NCBI GenBank assembly: GCA_902826935.1
Contig: CADEGR010000020.1
Coordinates: 1 to 48,150, forward strand
From: an uncultured Alphaproteobacteria bacterium
Lineage (GTDB): Bacteria > Pseudomonadota > Alphaproteobacteria > Geminicoccales > Geminicoccaceae
DNA: 48,150 nucleotides
Direction of reading: 5' to 3'
The translations under genes were made by a program, and so were the position numbers. Below, piece by piece: positions 15,670 to 23,763 of this stretch (position 1 is its first letter; every line of letters begins with the position of its first letter). Under the pieces are notes generated by a model. The model was not told where the DNA came from and ran no database searches. It worked only from the letters and a program-made list of their open reading frames with translations.

Positions 15670-17516
15670 GGCAGCCGCAACGTGATGCTGGCGCCCTGGG
15701 CCGGCAGGCTGATCGCCTGGCTGGCGTTCTGCTCGCCGCGCCGGGCGCTGATCTGGTAGTCGCCGACATAGCCGGTGATGGTCACCACGCCGCTCGCATC
15801 CGTGGTCGCCAGCTGGTCGGTCCGCCACTGCTCGAACACCAGCTTGCGATAGGCCTCGGCGCTCGGCTTGATGGTCCAGTCCTGGCCATACAGGGCGGCC
15901 GCGGGGCGCTGCGCCCGGCCGGCCCAGAAGCCCTCCAGCAGGACGCCCTCGACCACCGGGCTGCTGAAGAACAGGGTCAGCAGATCGCGCAGATAGTCGG
16001 CCTGGAGCGCGTCGTCGGTGGTGTCGATGTCGAGGGCGGTGATGAACACCGGCAGGCCCAGCTGGCCCAGCCGGTCGAGCCGCGCCTCGATCAGCTCGAG
16101 CGGCGGCGGCGCGCTCGCGACATGCAGCTCGAGGCCGATGCTGTCGATCGGCACTTGGCGCGCCCGCAAGCCTTCGACCAGCTGGACCAGGCTCGCCAGC
16201 TGGTCGCCTTCCAGCACCTCGGTCTCGTTCACCATCAGCCGCGGCTCGGCCGCGGTGGCGCGGGCGATCTTGAACCACTCGTCCATCTCGTCGGCGCCCA
16301 GCACGTCCAGGAGCTCATGCCGCTCGCGCGGCTGGTCGACCACCTGCCAGGCCGCGACTCGGCCACCGAAGTCGCTGACCATCTCCTTGACCCGCAGGCG
16401 CAGCGCGTTGCGCAGGACCTCGACCTCGCCCTTCAGCAGCTGGACATCGGCCGGCAGATCGCGCCAGCGGGGCGATACCAGGCTGTGGCCGTGCAGACGG
16501 AGATCGAGCGAGTCGACCCAGGCCAGCGCGTCCTCGGTCACCCGGCGCTGCGTCGGATCGGCCCAGGCGCTCCAGCTCATGCCATTGTCGAACGCGACCA
16601 GATTGAACAGCTCGCCCAGCAGCTGCCGGTAGCGAGCGGTCTCTTCGCCACTATACTGGCTGGGCCCGCCGCCCGGTCCCTGGCCGGCCAGCAGCTCGGC
16701 GTCGATCAGATTGCCGAAGCCGAAGCTGTGCCGCTTGAGCTGGACCTGGACGTCGGCGCCGGCGACCGGCTGGCCCGCCTGATCGACCACCTCGACATGC
16801 AGATCGCCGCGCCGCAGCGTGTCGATCCGCTGCTCGGCCGCGGCCCGCCAGGGCGCGTCCAGGGCGCGGCCGGTGTAGCTGAAGCGGGTCGCCGGCAGCC
16901 GCTCGAGGGCCACCTCGGGATCGAAGCAGCGCAAGGACGGGCCGGCCAGCTCGACCGCCTGCGGCTGGCTGCCGAGCCCGAACACCACGCTGGCGGCACC
17001 CGCGGGCAGATCGACCGGCACCTTGAAGGCGAGGTCGATCGGCGTCCAGCTGGCGGGCACATAGATCGCCTCGGACCGGAGGTCGCGCCGGCGGCCTTCG
17101 GCCAGGCGGACGGCGACGCCGATCCGCGCCTCGGCGCTGTCCGCCTGCGGCGTCTGGGTGCGCGCGAGGAAATGCAGCCAGCAGGGCTGGTTGCGCTGGA
17201 TCGCCTGCTGCGTGGGCGCCTCCAGCCGGAGATCGAACAGGCCGGCCGGCAGCTGGCTGGTCGTGACCTTGAGGATCTCGGCAAAGCCGCTCTGATCGGA
17301 CGGGCCGGTCGCGAGCTCGCCCAAGGGCGGCTCGCCGGGGATGAACCGGAACTCGTCGTTCTGATTGCCGTCGATGACCAGCGTGCCGAGCGAGCCGACA
17401 AAGTCCTTGGGCGGCGCCACGGGCTGCTGCTCGCAGGCCGCGAGCGCCAGCAGGAAGAGGCTGCTCAGGCCGCCGCGCACAGACGCCCGGCAATGACTAT
17501 GGCGGGTCCATTTCAT
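15660..17516 (-). CDS. Lipoprotein with GH10 (xylanase) fold, catalytic glutamates absent
   Basis: A 618-residue predicted lipoprotein: signal LSSLFLLALAAC with lipobox Cys28. Residues about 35-200 look like a beta-sandwich carbohydrate-binding module, 230-262 like a small linker domain, and 290-565 like a GH10 barrel of the plant-type branch: LHGHSLVSPRW (341-351), LMVNETEVLE (427-436), IDSIGLELHV (457-466), VVEGVLLEGFWAG (521-533). The two catalytic positions are changed: WDVVNE of GH10 is WQVVDQ (390-395), so the acid/base Glu is Gln395, and ITELD is ITALD (492-496), so the nucleophile Glu is Ala494. A short Ig-like tail follows (571-618). The frame extends upstream of ATG 17516 but without family features. 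It probably binds rather than cuts a polysaccharide. Confidence 0.78.
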   Translation of the reverse strand: MKWTRHSHCRASVRGGLSSLFLLALAACEQQPVAPPKDFVGSLGTLVIDGNQNDEFRFIPGEPPLGELATGPSDQSGFAEILKVTTSQLPAGLFDLRLEAPTQQAIQRNQPCWLHFLARTQTPQADSAEARIGVAVRLAEGRRRDLRSEAIYVPASWTPIDLAFKVPVDLPAGAASVVFGLGSQPQAVELAGPSLRCFDPEVALERLPATRFSYTGRALDAPWRAAAEQRIDTLRRGDLHVEVVDQAGQPVAGADVQVQLKRHSFGFGNLIDAELLAGQGPGGGPSQYSGEETARYRQLLGELFNLVAFDNGMSWSAWADPTQRRVTEDALAWVDSLDLRLHGHSLVSPRWRDLPADVQLLKGEVEVLRNALRLRVKEMVSDFGGRVAAWQVVDQPRERHELLDVLGADEMDEWFKIARATAAEPRLMVNETEVLEGDQLASLVQLVEGLRARQVPIDSIGLELHVASAPPPLELIEARLDRLGQLGLPVFITALDIDTTDDALQADYLRDLLTLFFSSPVVEGVLLEGFWAGRAQRPAAALYGQDWTIKPSAEAYRKLVFEQWRTDQLATTDASGVVTITGYVGDYQISARRGEQNASQAISLPAQGASITLRLPGE

Positions 17517-17686
17517 CGTCGGTCGCGCCTTGCATAGACCAGAACCGCGCGAATTACCACCGGCGGTGCTGTGCAGCTTGGTCGAACCCAACGGCGATTT
17601 CAATCGCATTACGCGAAATGCGACCCTGCTCGGTGATGCCCCGGGGCGTCCTGGCGCCACCCGGCCGCCGCCGCAATTCGGCAGCG

Positions 17687-18139
17687 TCAGTCCGCTGCGC
17701 CTTGGGCAACCTCGCAGCTGCCGACGCGCTGGCCGGTCTGCTGCTCGGTCATGGTCATGTTCTTGGCGCCCATGACCATGTCGATCCGGCCGCGGAAGCG
17801 GCCTTCCGCCAGCCGGTAGGTCGCGGCGGCGCGGGCCGCGTCCCGACCAGGGCAGACGACCCGGTAGTCCAGGCGGTCGCCGGCACGGCGGACCGCCTGC
17901 GCGACGCAGCCCGCGAACGGGCTGTTCTCGGCCAGGATCGGCAGCGGGATCGCATCGGCCGGGCGGGTCGCGGGCACGCAGATCGCGCTTTTCTTGTCGA
18001 TCGCCCACCGCTCCAGATGCGGCAGCTCGAGCCGTGAGCGGACCTCGTAGCGACCCGGCTGCAGCAGCGGCTCGGCGCGGGCCAGCCCGGCGGCCTGAGC
18101 AGCGAGGATGACGACCACCATGGCACCGAGCGCTTTCAT
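17687..18139 (-). CDS. DUF3617-like secreted protein
   Basis: A 150-residue protein with a signal peptide (residues 1-22, AGLARA) and three spaced cysteines in the mature part (SAICVPA, FAGCVAQ, RVVCPGR) plus one near the end (GSCEVAQ). After a LLQPGRYEVRSRLELP opening it resembles the DUF3617 family, small exported proteins of unknown function. ATG 18139 has GGAGG 5 bases upstream. It is followed, 170 bases on, by the GH10-like lipoprotein gene on the same strand, but a shared transcript is not evident. Confidence 0.72.
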   Translation of the reverse strand: MKALGAMVVVILAAQAAGLARAEPLLQPGRYEVRSRLELPHLERWAIDKKSAICVPATRPADAIPLPILAENSPFAGCVAQAVRRAGDRLDYRVVCPGRDAARAAATYRLAEGRFRGRIDMVMGAKNMTMTEQQTGQRVGSCEVAQGAAD

Positions 18140-18253
18140 GCCGACCTCCGGTACGACCCGCTGGCGCGCCCAGGCGACGCTGCCAGCCGAGCCATAGTCT
18201 AGCCGGAGACGGCGGCCGGGGCCGTCCGATTCTTGCGGTCGAACCGCTGTGCC

Positions 18254-19126
18254 TCAGCCCTTGCGGGTCAGCCGCGTGATCAGGCTGGAGGTGTCCCAGC
18301 GCGCGCCCCCGGCATCGACCACCTCGTGATAGAACTGATCGATCAGGGCGGTGATCGGCAGCAAGGCGCCGTTGCGGTCGGCTTCCTCCAGGCAGATCTT
18401 CAGGTCCTTGCGCATCCAGACCGCCGGGAAGCCAAAGTCGAACTTGCCCTTGATCATGGTCGGCGCCCGGTTCTCCATCTGCCAGGACTGGGCGGCGCCT
18501 TTCGAGATCACGCCGATCACCTGGTCCATGTCGAGCCCGGCCTTCAGGCCGAAGGCGATCGCCTCGGACAGGCCCTGGACCAGGCCGGCGATGCAGATCT
18601 GGTTGACCATCTTGGTGAGCTGGCCGGCGCCTGCCGGCCCGAGCAGCGTCACCGCCCGGGCATAGGCCTGAATTACCGGCTGCGCCCGCTCGAAGCTGGC
18701 GCTCTCGCCGCCGCACATCACGGTCAGCACGCCGTTCTCGGCGCCGGCCTGGCCGCCCGAGACCGGCGCGTCGATGAAGGCCTTGCCGGTCGCCTTGGCC
18801 TTGGCTTCCAGCTCGCGCGCGATGTCGGCCGAGGCGGTGGTGTGGTCGACCAGGACCGCCCCTTCGGCAAGGCCGGCCAGCGCGCCGTCATCGCCGTAAG
18901 CCACGCTCCGGATGTCGTCGTCATTGCCGACGCAGAGCATCACGAACTCGGCCCCTTCGGCCGCCTGGCGCGGCGTCTCCGCGTGGCGGCCGCCATGCTG
19001 CTCGACCCATTGGCGCGCCTTGGCGGCGGTCCGGTTGTAGACCGCGACCTGATGGCCCTTGGCCTGGAGATGGCCGGCCATGGGGTAGCCCATGATTCCG
19101 AGACCGATGAAGGCGCATTGGGCCAT
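18254..19126 (-). CDS. 3-hydroxyisobutyrate dehydrogenase-family beta-hydroxyacid dehydrogenase
   Basis: A 290-residue NAD(P)-dependent enzyme of the beta-hydroxyacid dehydrogenase family (3-hydroxyisobutyrate, tartronate semialdehyde and related substrates). The dinucleotide motif GLGIMG is at residues 8-13, the substrate loop DAPVSGG at 119-125, and the catalytic Lys172 in GQLTKMVNQ. C-terminal KDLKICLEEADRNGALLP is the usual second cofactor-domain signature. ATG 19126 is chosen for the GGAGG 7 bases upstream; the longer upstream frame has no family features. No valine-degradation genes are adjacent, so the substrate is open. Confidence 0.88.
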   Translation of the reverse strand: MAQCAFIGLGIMGYPMAGHLQAKGHQVAVYNRTAAKARQWVEQHGGRHAETPRQAAEGAEFVMLCVGNDDDIRSVAYGDDGALAGLAEGAVLVDHTTASADIARELEAKAKATGKAFIDAPVSGGQAGAENGVLTVMCGGESASFERAQPVIQAYARAVTLLGPAGAGQLTKMVNQICIAGLVQGLSEAIAFGLKAGLDMDQVIGVISKGAAQSWQMENRAPTMIKGKFDFGFPAVWMRKDLKICLEEADRNGALLPITALIDQFYHEVVDAGGARWDTSSLITRLTRKG

Positions 19127-19405
19127 GGCTAATCCTCCCGATTGTCGCGCTGCCGCCGTCCCAGAGGCTAGTCGCAAAGCCTGGCCGGAACAACGGCTTG
19201 GGCCGCTGCAATGTCCGCTTGCCGCGATCAACCATCGCGGTTATGGTGCCGGCCATGGCGATCTGCTGCACCCAGCTCCGGCGACGACGTACGCGACGAA
19301 CCGCGCGCGATTAAGTCGTCGTTCGAAGGCTTCGGCCATTCGATGGAGCCATTTTCCGATCCCGTCCCAGGACCGAGATCGGCGCAGCGAGAGCCAAGCC
19401 CAGCC

Positions 19406-19996
19406 ATGTCCTCCCTGGCGTCTTCCAAGCGCAAGTCGTTGCGTTCTGTCGATCCCCTGCCGGCGGCCGGGCGCGCGGTCACGCTGCGGCTGCTCGGCCC
19501 GGCCGATGCCGCCAGCTACCAGGCGCTGCGCCTGGATGGCCTGGCCCGCCATGGCTGCGAGTTCGCGGCCAGCTACGAGGAGGAGGCGGGCCTGCCGCTG
19601 GCGGCGTTCGAGCAGCGCCTAGCCAGCGGCACGGTGTTCGGCGGCTTCGTCGCCGGCCACCTGGTCGGCGTCGCCGGCTTCCGGCAGCCGCCAGAGGCCA
19701 AGAAGCGGCACAAAGGCGTCCTCTGGGGCGTCTATGTGGCGCCATCGGCGCGCCGGCTGGGGCTGGGCAGGGCGCTGGTGCGGGCGGTGATCGAGCATGC
19801 ACGCGGCCGGGTGCTGCAGCTGCATGCCACGGTCGCCAGCCTGAACACCGCTGCCCGGGCGCTCTATCTCGCCGAGGGCTTCCGGCCCTATGGCTGCGAG
19901 CCGCAAGCGCTGCACCATGGCGGCCGCTACTACGATCAGGACCTTCTGCTGCTGCCCCTTGGCGCACCAGCTGCGCCAGGCGGCGCAGCCGAGTAG
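19406..19996 (+). CDS. GNAT-family N-acetyltransferase
   Basis: About 196 residues. The acetyl-CoA site is clear: LWGVYVAPSARRLGLGRALV, with RRLGLG as the pyrophosphate loop, followed by LHATVASLNTAARALYLAEGF and a C-terminal aromatic segment (GGRYYDQDLLLL). Acceptor substrate unknown. ATG 19406 is preferred because the fold begins shortly after; ATG 19343 and an earlier start are possible. It is divergent from the beta-hydroxyacid dehydrogenase gene and is followed by a short hairpin. Confidence 0.82.
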   Translation: MSSLASSKRKSLRSVDPLPAAGRAVTLRLLGPADAASYQALRLDGLARHGCEFAASYEEEAGLPLAAFEQRLASGTVFGGFVAGHLVGVAGFRQPPEAKKRHKGVLWGVYVAPSARRLGLGRALVRAVIEHARGRVLQLHATVASLNTAARALYLAEGFRPYGCEPQALHHGGRYYDQDLLLLPLGAPAAPGGAAE

Positions 19997-20002
19997 CCGG
20001 AC

Positions 20003-20019
20003 CGGCGCATGAAATGCGC
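20003..20019 (+). terminator. Short hairpin after the GNAT gene
   Basis: A 7-bp perfect stem GGCGCAT/ATGCGCC (20003-20009 with 20013-20019) with a GAA loop begins 6 bases after the GNAT stop. There is no U-tract, so a terminator role is tentative. Confidence 0.4.
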
Positions 20020-20141
20020 CAGGCGGCGCGGCGGCTGCGCCGGTGCGTAGCGGAGCGTCGCATGCGCCCTATTGTCGAAGCGGCCTGGCTGCGGCAGGTT
20101 CTCTGACAAGCCAAAGGTACTACAACAAACGGGGGGCTCAG

Positions 20142-20192
20142 ATGGCGGCGGTCCGATCCGCGCCGGCCAAGGACTGGCGACGCGCTTGCTGA
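20142..20192 (+). CDS. Possible 16-codon leader ORF overlapping the ABC ATPase start
   Basis: ATG 20142 is preceded 5 bases upstream by a run of six G (20131-20136), the best ribosome site in the region, and opens a 16-residue peptide (MAAVRSAPAKDWRRAC) ending at TGA 20190-20192. The stop overlaps the TTG 20186 start proposed for the ATPase in the next frame. It could drive translational coupling of the transporter. Alternatives are a sequencing or true frameshift joining it to the ATPase, or chance. Confidence 0.33.
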   Translation: MAAVRSAPAKDWRRAC

Positions 20193-21727
20193 CCGGCGAG
20201 CCGTCGCCGTTGCTGGCGCTCCAGGGTGTGAGCAAGTCGTTCCCCGGCGTGCGCGCCTTGCGCGAGGTGGCGTTCGAGCTGCGCGCGGGCGAGGTCCATG
20301 CCCTGCTCGGCGAGAACGGCGCCGGCAAGTCGACCCTGATCAAGATCGTCTCGGGCGTGCACCGCCCCGATGCCGGCCAGCTCCTGATCGACGGCCAGCC
20401 GGCCGCCTTCGCCTCGCCGCTCGACGCCCAGGCCGCCGGCATCGCCACCATCTACCAGGAGCTGCTCCTGTTCCCGGAGCTGTCGGTGGCCGAGAACATC
20501 TTCATGGGCCACCCGCCGCGCGCCCGCCTGGGCGCCATCGACTGGCAAAAGATGCGGGCCGGCGCGGAGGCGATCCTGGCCTCGCTCGAGATCCACGATC
20601 TGGACGTCAGCAGCCTGGTCGGCGGCCTCTCGGTCGGCCAGCGCCAGCGGGTCGAGATCGCCAAGGCGCTGTCCCAGAACGCCCGCATCCTGATCATGGA
20701 CGAGCCGACCGCCGCCTTGGCCGAGGCCGACGTCGTCCGCCTGTTCGGGATCGTCCGGATGCTGCGCGGGCGCGGCGTCGGCATCGTCTATATCAGCCAT
20801 CGCATGGAGGAGGTGTTCGAGCTGTCCGACCGGGTCACGGTGCTGCGCGACGGCGCCTATGTCGGCACCCGCGTGACCGCCGCCACCAGCCGCGACGAGC
20901 TGATCACCATGATGGTCGGGCGGACCATCGACCAGCTGTTCCCGAAGAGCGTGGCCAAGCTGGGCAACCCGATCCTGGAGCTGCGCGAGCTGCGCCGCCA
21001 GCCTTTGACCCGCGGCATCAGCCTGACCTTGCGCGCCGGCGAGATCGTCGGCCTCGCCGGGCTGGTCGGCTCGGGCCGCAGCGAGCTGGCGCAAGTGATC
21101 TTCGGCATCACGCCCGCCGAATCCGGCGAGATCCTGATCGCCGGCGAGGCCGCCCGGGTCGGCTCGCCCGGGGCCGCCAAGCGCCTGGGCATCGCCTATG
21201 TGCCTGAGGACCGCGGCAGCCAGGGCCTGATCCGGCCGATGAGCCTGTGCCACAACGTCTCGATGGCGGTGCTCGGCCGGCTGCGCCAGGGGCCGTTCGT
21301 CGACCAAGGCGCCGAAGCCGACCTCGCCGAGCGCAGCATCCGCCAGTTCAACATCCGCGCCAGCAGCCGCGACCAGGTGGTTGAGCAGCTCTCGGGCGGC
21401 AATCAGCAAAAGATCGTGCTCGGCAAGTGGCTGGCGACCGCGCCGCGCATCCTGATCATGGACGAGCCGACCCGCGGCATCGATGTCGGCGCCAAGGCCG
21501 AGATCCACCGGCTGATGAGCGAGCTGGCGGCCAAGGGCCTGGCGATCCTGATGATCTCGAGCGAGCTGCCGGAGATCATGGGCATGAGCGATCGCATCCT
21601 GGTGATGCGGGAGGGCCGGCTGGTCGCCGAGTTCGCGCGCGACGCCGCCAGCCAGGAGGCGATCGCCGCGGCCATGATGAGCGACGATGCGGCGGCCGCC
21701 GAAGCTGGCGCGGCGGTGCCGGCATGA
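20186..21727 (+). CDS. Sugar ABC importer, duplicated ATPase (RbsA/LsrA-like)
   Basis: A 513-residue protein with two ABC domains, as in ribose/galactose/AI-2-type importers. First domain: Walker A GENGAGKST (42-50), signature LSVGQRQ from 149, Walker B ILIMDEPT (168-175). Second domain: degenerate Walker A GLVGSGRSE (292-300), signature LSGGNQQ (402-408), Walker B ILIMDEPTRG. The fold starts at PLLALQGVSKSFPG, so TTG 20186 gives a normal length. The open frame continues upstream to TTG 20072, but the extra residues are not family-like. A short ORF with a strong ribosome site overlaps the start. The stop overlaps the next gene's ATG by ATGA, indicating tight coupling. The complete four-gene set makes a sugar importer likely; the sugar is unknown. 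Confidence 0.92.
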   Translation: MLTGEPSPLLALQGVSKSFPGVRALREVAFELRAGEVHALLGENGAGKSTLIKIVSGVHRPDAGQLLIDGQPAAFASPLDAQAAGIATIYQELLLFPELSVAENIFMGHPPRARLGAIDWQKMRAGAEAILASLEIHDLDVSSLVGGLSVGQRQRVEIAKALSQNARILIMDEPTAALAEADVVRLFGIVRMLRGRGVGIVYISHRMEEVFELSDRVTVLRDGAYVGTRVTAATSRDELITMMVGRTIDQLFPKSVAKLGNPILELRELRRQPLTRGISLTLRAGEIVGLAGLVGSGRSELAQVIFGITPAESGEILIAGEAARVGSPGAAKRLGIAYVPEDRGSQGLIRPMSLCHNVSMAVLGRLRQGPFVDQGAEADLAERSIRQFNIRASSRDQVVEQLSGGNQQKIVLGKWLATAPRILIMDEPTRGIDVGAKAEIHRLMSELAAKGLAILMISSELPEIMGMSDRILVMREGRLVAEFARDAASQEAIAAAMMSDDAAAAEAGAAVPA

Positions 21728-22716
21728 GCACCGCCAGCCTCGCCCGCGGCTCCAGCAACGCGCTCGGCGCCCAGCTCAAGCGGCTGGTCGGCGGCCAGGA
21801 GATGATCCTCCTCCTGTGCATCCTCGCGATCTTCCTGATTGTCGGCAGCCTCAACCCGCGCTTCATCGCCGAGCGCAACCTGTCCAGCATCTTCCTCGGC
21901 AACGCCTATGTCGCGGTCGCGGCGATCGGCATGTCGATGGTGATCATCTCCGGCAATATCGACATCTCGGTCGGCTCCCTGATCGGCGTGCTCGCGACCA
22001 TCAGCGGCACGCTCGCGGTCAATGGCTATCCGATCATCGTCGCCTGGCTGGCGCCGCTCCTGATCGGCGTGCTGGTGACCGGGTTCATGGGCTACCTGGT
22101 CGCCTATCTGCGCATGCCCTCGATCGTGGTCTCGCTGGGCATGCTGAGCATCCTGAAGGGCGGCCTGATCAGCGTCACCAGCGGGGCCTGGATCTCGAAC
22201 CTGCCGGCCGGCTACGCGCTGGCCCAGCTGCGGCCCATGGGCGTGCCCATGCCGATCTGGTTCATGGTCGGGCTGACCATCCTGGCCGCCTGGTGGATGC
22301 GCTACACCGCCGCCGGCCGCTCGATCTACGCGGTCGGCGGCAATGCCGAAGCAGCACTCCTTTCCGGCATCTCGCCGCGCCGCACGGTCATGATGGTGTT
22401 CCTGATCCACGGCCTGTTCGTCGGCATCGCGAGCGTCCTGTTCGCGACCCAGCTGGCGGTGATCCAATCGACCGTGCCGCCCAATTTGGAGCTGACGATC
22501 ATCACCGCCTCGGTGGTCGGCGGCGTCTCGATCCTGGGCGGGGCCGGCACCGTGATCGGCTCGACCTTGGCGGCGGTGCTGCTGGCGGCGATCGGCTCGT
22601 CCCTGATCTTCATCAACCTCTCGCCCTATTGGCTGCGCGCCGTGCAAGGCGCGCTGATCCTGGTCACGGTGCTGGCCGACCTGCTGCGCCGGCGGCGCCA
22701 GGCGAGGCGGCGCTGA
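21724..22716 (+). CDS. Sugar ABC importer permease 1
   Basis: A 330-residue inner-membrane permease of the branched RbsC/AraH-type family, with about 8-10 hydrophobic segments and the family signatures GMSMVIISGNIDISVGS (near residue 75) and GRSIYAVGGNAEAALLSGI (near 199). It forms the membrane channel with the second permease downstream. Start ATG 21724 overlaps the ATPase stop by 4 bases; only two bases separate its stop from the second permease. The ATPase-permease-permease-binding-protein order resembles lsrACDB and rhamnose importers (two distinct permeases). Confidence 0.92.
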   Translation: MSTASLARGSSNALGAQLKRLVGGQEMILLLCILAIFLIVGSLNPRFIAERNLSSIFLGNAYVAVAAIGMSMVIISGNIDISVGSLIGVLATISGTLAVNGYPIIVAWLAPLLIGVLVTGFMGYLVAYLRMPSIVVSLGMLSILKGGLISVTSGAWISNLPAGYALAQLRPMGVPMPIWFMVGLTILAAWWMRYTAAGRSIYAVGGNAEAALLSGISPRRTVMMVFLIHGLFVGIASVLFATQLAVIQSTVPPNLELTIITASVVGGVSILGGAGTVIGSTLAAVLLAAIGSSLIFINLSPYWLRAVQGALILVTVLADLLRRRRQARRR

Positions 22717-22718
22717 GC

Positions 22719-23708
22719 ATGGCGACCCTCGACGCCGCGGCCAAGAAGCAGGGCAAGGGCTGGCAGCCGGCCTTGCTGCGCCACGAGGTCCTGCTCGCGG
22801 TGATCCTGGTGATCGCCCTGATCTTCCTCGCGGCCCAGACCGACAAGTTCCTGACCACCGGCAATTTGCTGAACCAGGGCCGGCTCATGGCCGAGGTCGG
22901 GCTGGTCGCTTTGCCGATGACCTTGATCATCGTCACCGGCGGCATCGATCTCTCGGTCGGCTCGATCCTGGGCCTGTGCGCGATCGTGCTGGGCTACAGC
23001 TGGAAGAACCTGGGCGTGCCGCTGCCGCTGGCGATGGTCATGGCGCTCGGGGTCGGCACGCTTGCCGGCTTCGCCAATGGCTGGTTCATCACCCGGGTCC
23101 GGGTGCCGCCCTTGATCATGACGCTCGCCACGCTCGCCTTCTATCGCGGCCTGGCCGAGGGCATCAGCCAGGCCCGCTCGGTGCGCGGCTATCCGGACTG
23201 GTTCTTCCAGCTCGGCCAGGGCGACGTCTGGGGCGTGCCGACCCAGCTTTGGATCCTGGCGGTCGCGGTGGTGATCACCGCGGTGATCCTGGCCCGCACG
23301 CCCTTCGGCCGCGGCCTCTACGCGATCGGCCACAACGAGGTGGGGGCGCGCTTCTCGGGCATTCCGGTCGATCGCTACAAGCTGATCATCTACACCTTCT
23401 CGGGCGCCATGGCGGGCCTGGCCGGCGTGATCTTCGTCTCGCGCGTCAGCACCACCCGCTCGGACATGGGCACCGGCCTGGAGCTGGACGTGATCGCCGC
23501 GGTGGTCCTGGGCGGCACCAGCATCTTCGGCGGCACCGGCACCATGCTCGGCACGGTGCTGGGCTTCATCATGATCCAGCTGCTGAAGAACGGGCTGGCG
23601 CTGACCGGCGTCAAGGGCGACGCCACGATCGTGGTGATCGGCATCGTGCTGATCCTCTCGATCCTCTTGACCAACTTTATTCAACGCCGCCGCAGCGGTA
23701 ATGAATAG
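22719..23708 (+). CDS. Sugar ABC importer permease 2
   Basis: A 329-residue permease of the same family as the preceding gene: LPMTLIIVTGGIDLSVGS near residue 68 and GRGLYAIGHNEVGARFSGI near 196, with multiple membrane segments and the C-terminal LGGTSIFGGTGTMLG. Two different permease subunits imply a heterodimeric channel. ATG 22719 starts 2 bases after the preceding stop. Its own stop is 55 bases before the binding-protein gene. Confidence 0.92.
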   Translation: MATLDAAAKKQGKGWQPALLRHEVLLAVILVIALIFLAAQTDKFLTTGNLLNQGRLMAEVGLVALPMTLIIVTGGIDLSVGSILGLCAIVLGYSWKNLGVPLPLAMVMALGVGTLAGFANGWFITRVRVPPLIMTLATLAFYRGLAEGISQARSVRGYPDWFFQLGQGDVWGVPTQLWILAVAVVITAVILARTPFGRGLYAIGHNEVGARFSGIPVDRYKLIIYTFSGAMAGLAGVIFVSRVSTTRSDMGTGLELDVIAAVVLGGTSIFGGTGTMLGTVLGFIMIQLLKNGLALTGVKGDATIVVIGIVLILSILLTNFIQRRRSGNE

Positions 23709-23763
23709 GATCCGCGGGCCAGAACCGGCCCGGGGCACTGCAATGACCAACAGGGGGCTTTCC

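Noticed and set aside
15660-18716. 1018-codon frame suggesting a larger fusion protein upstream of the GH10-like lipoprotein
   Set aside because: The extra 400 codons run antiparallel in another phase through DUF3617 and dehydrogenase genes and carry no domain; the lipoprotein signal at ATG 17516 marks the true start.
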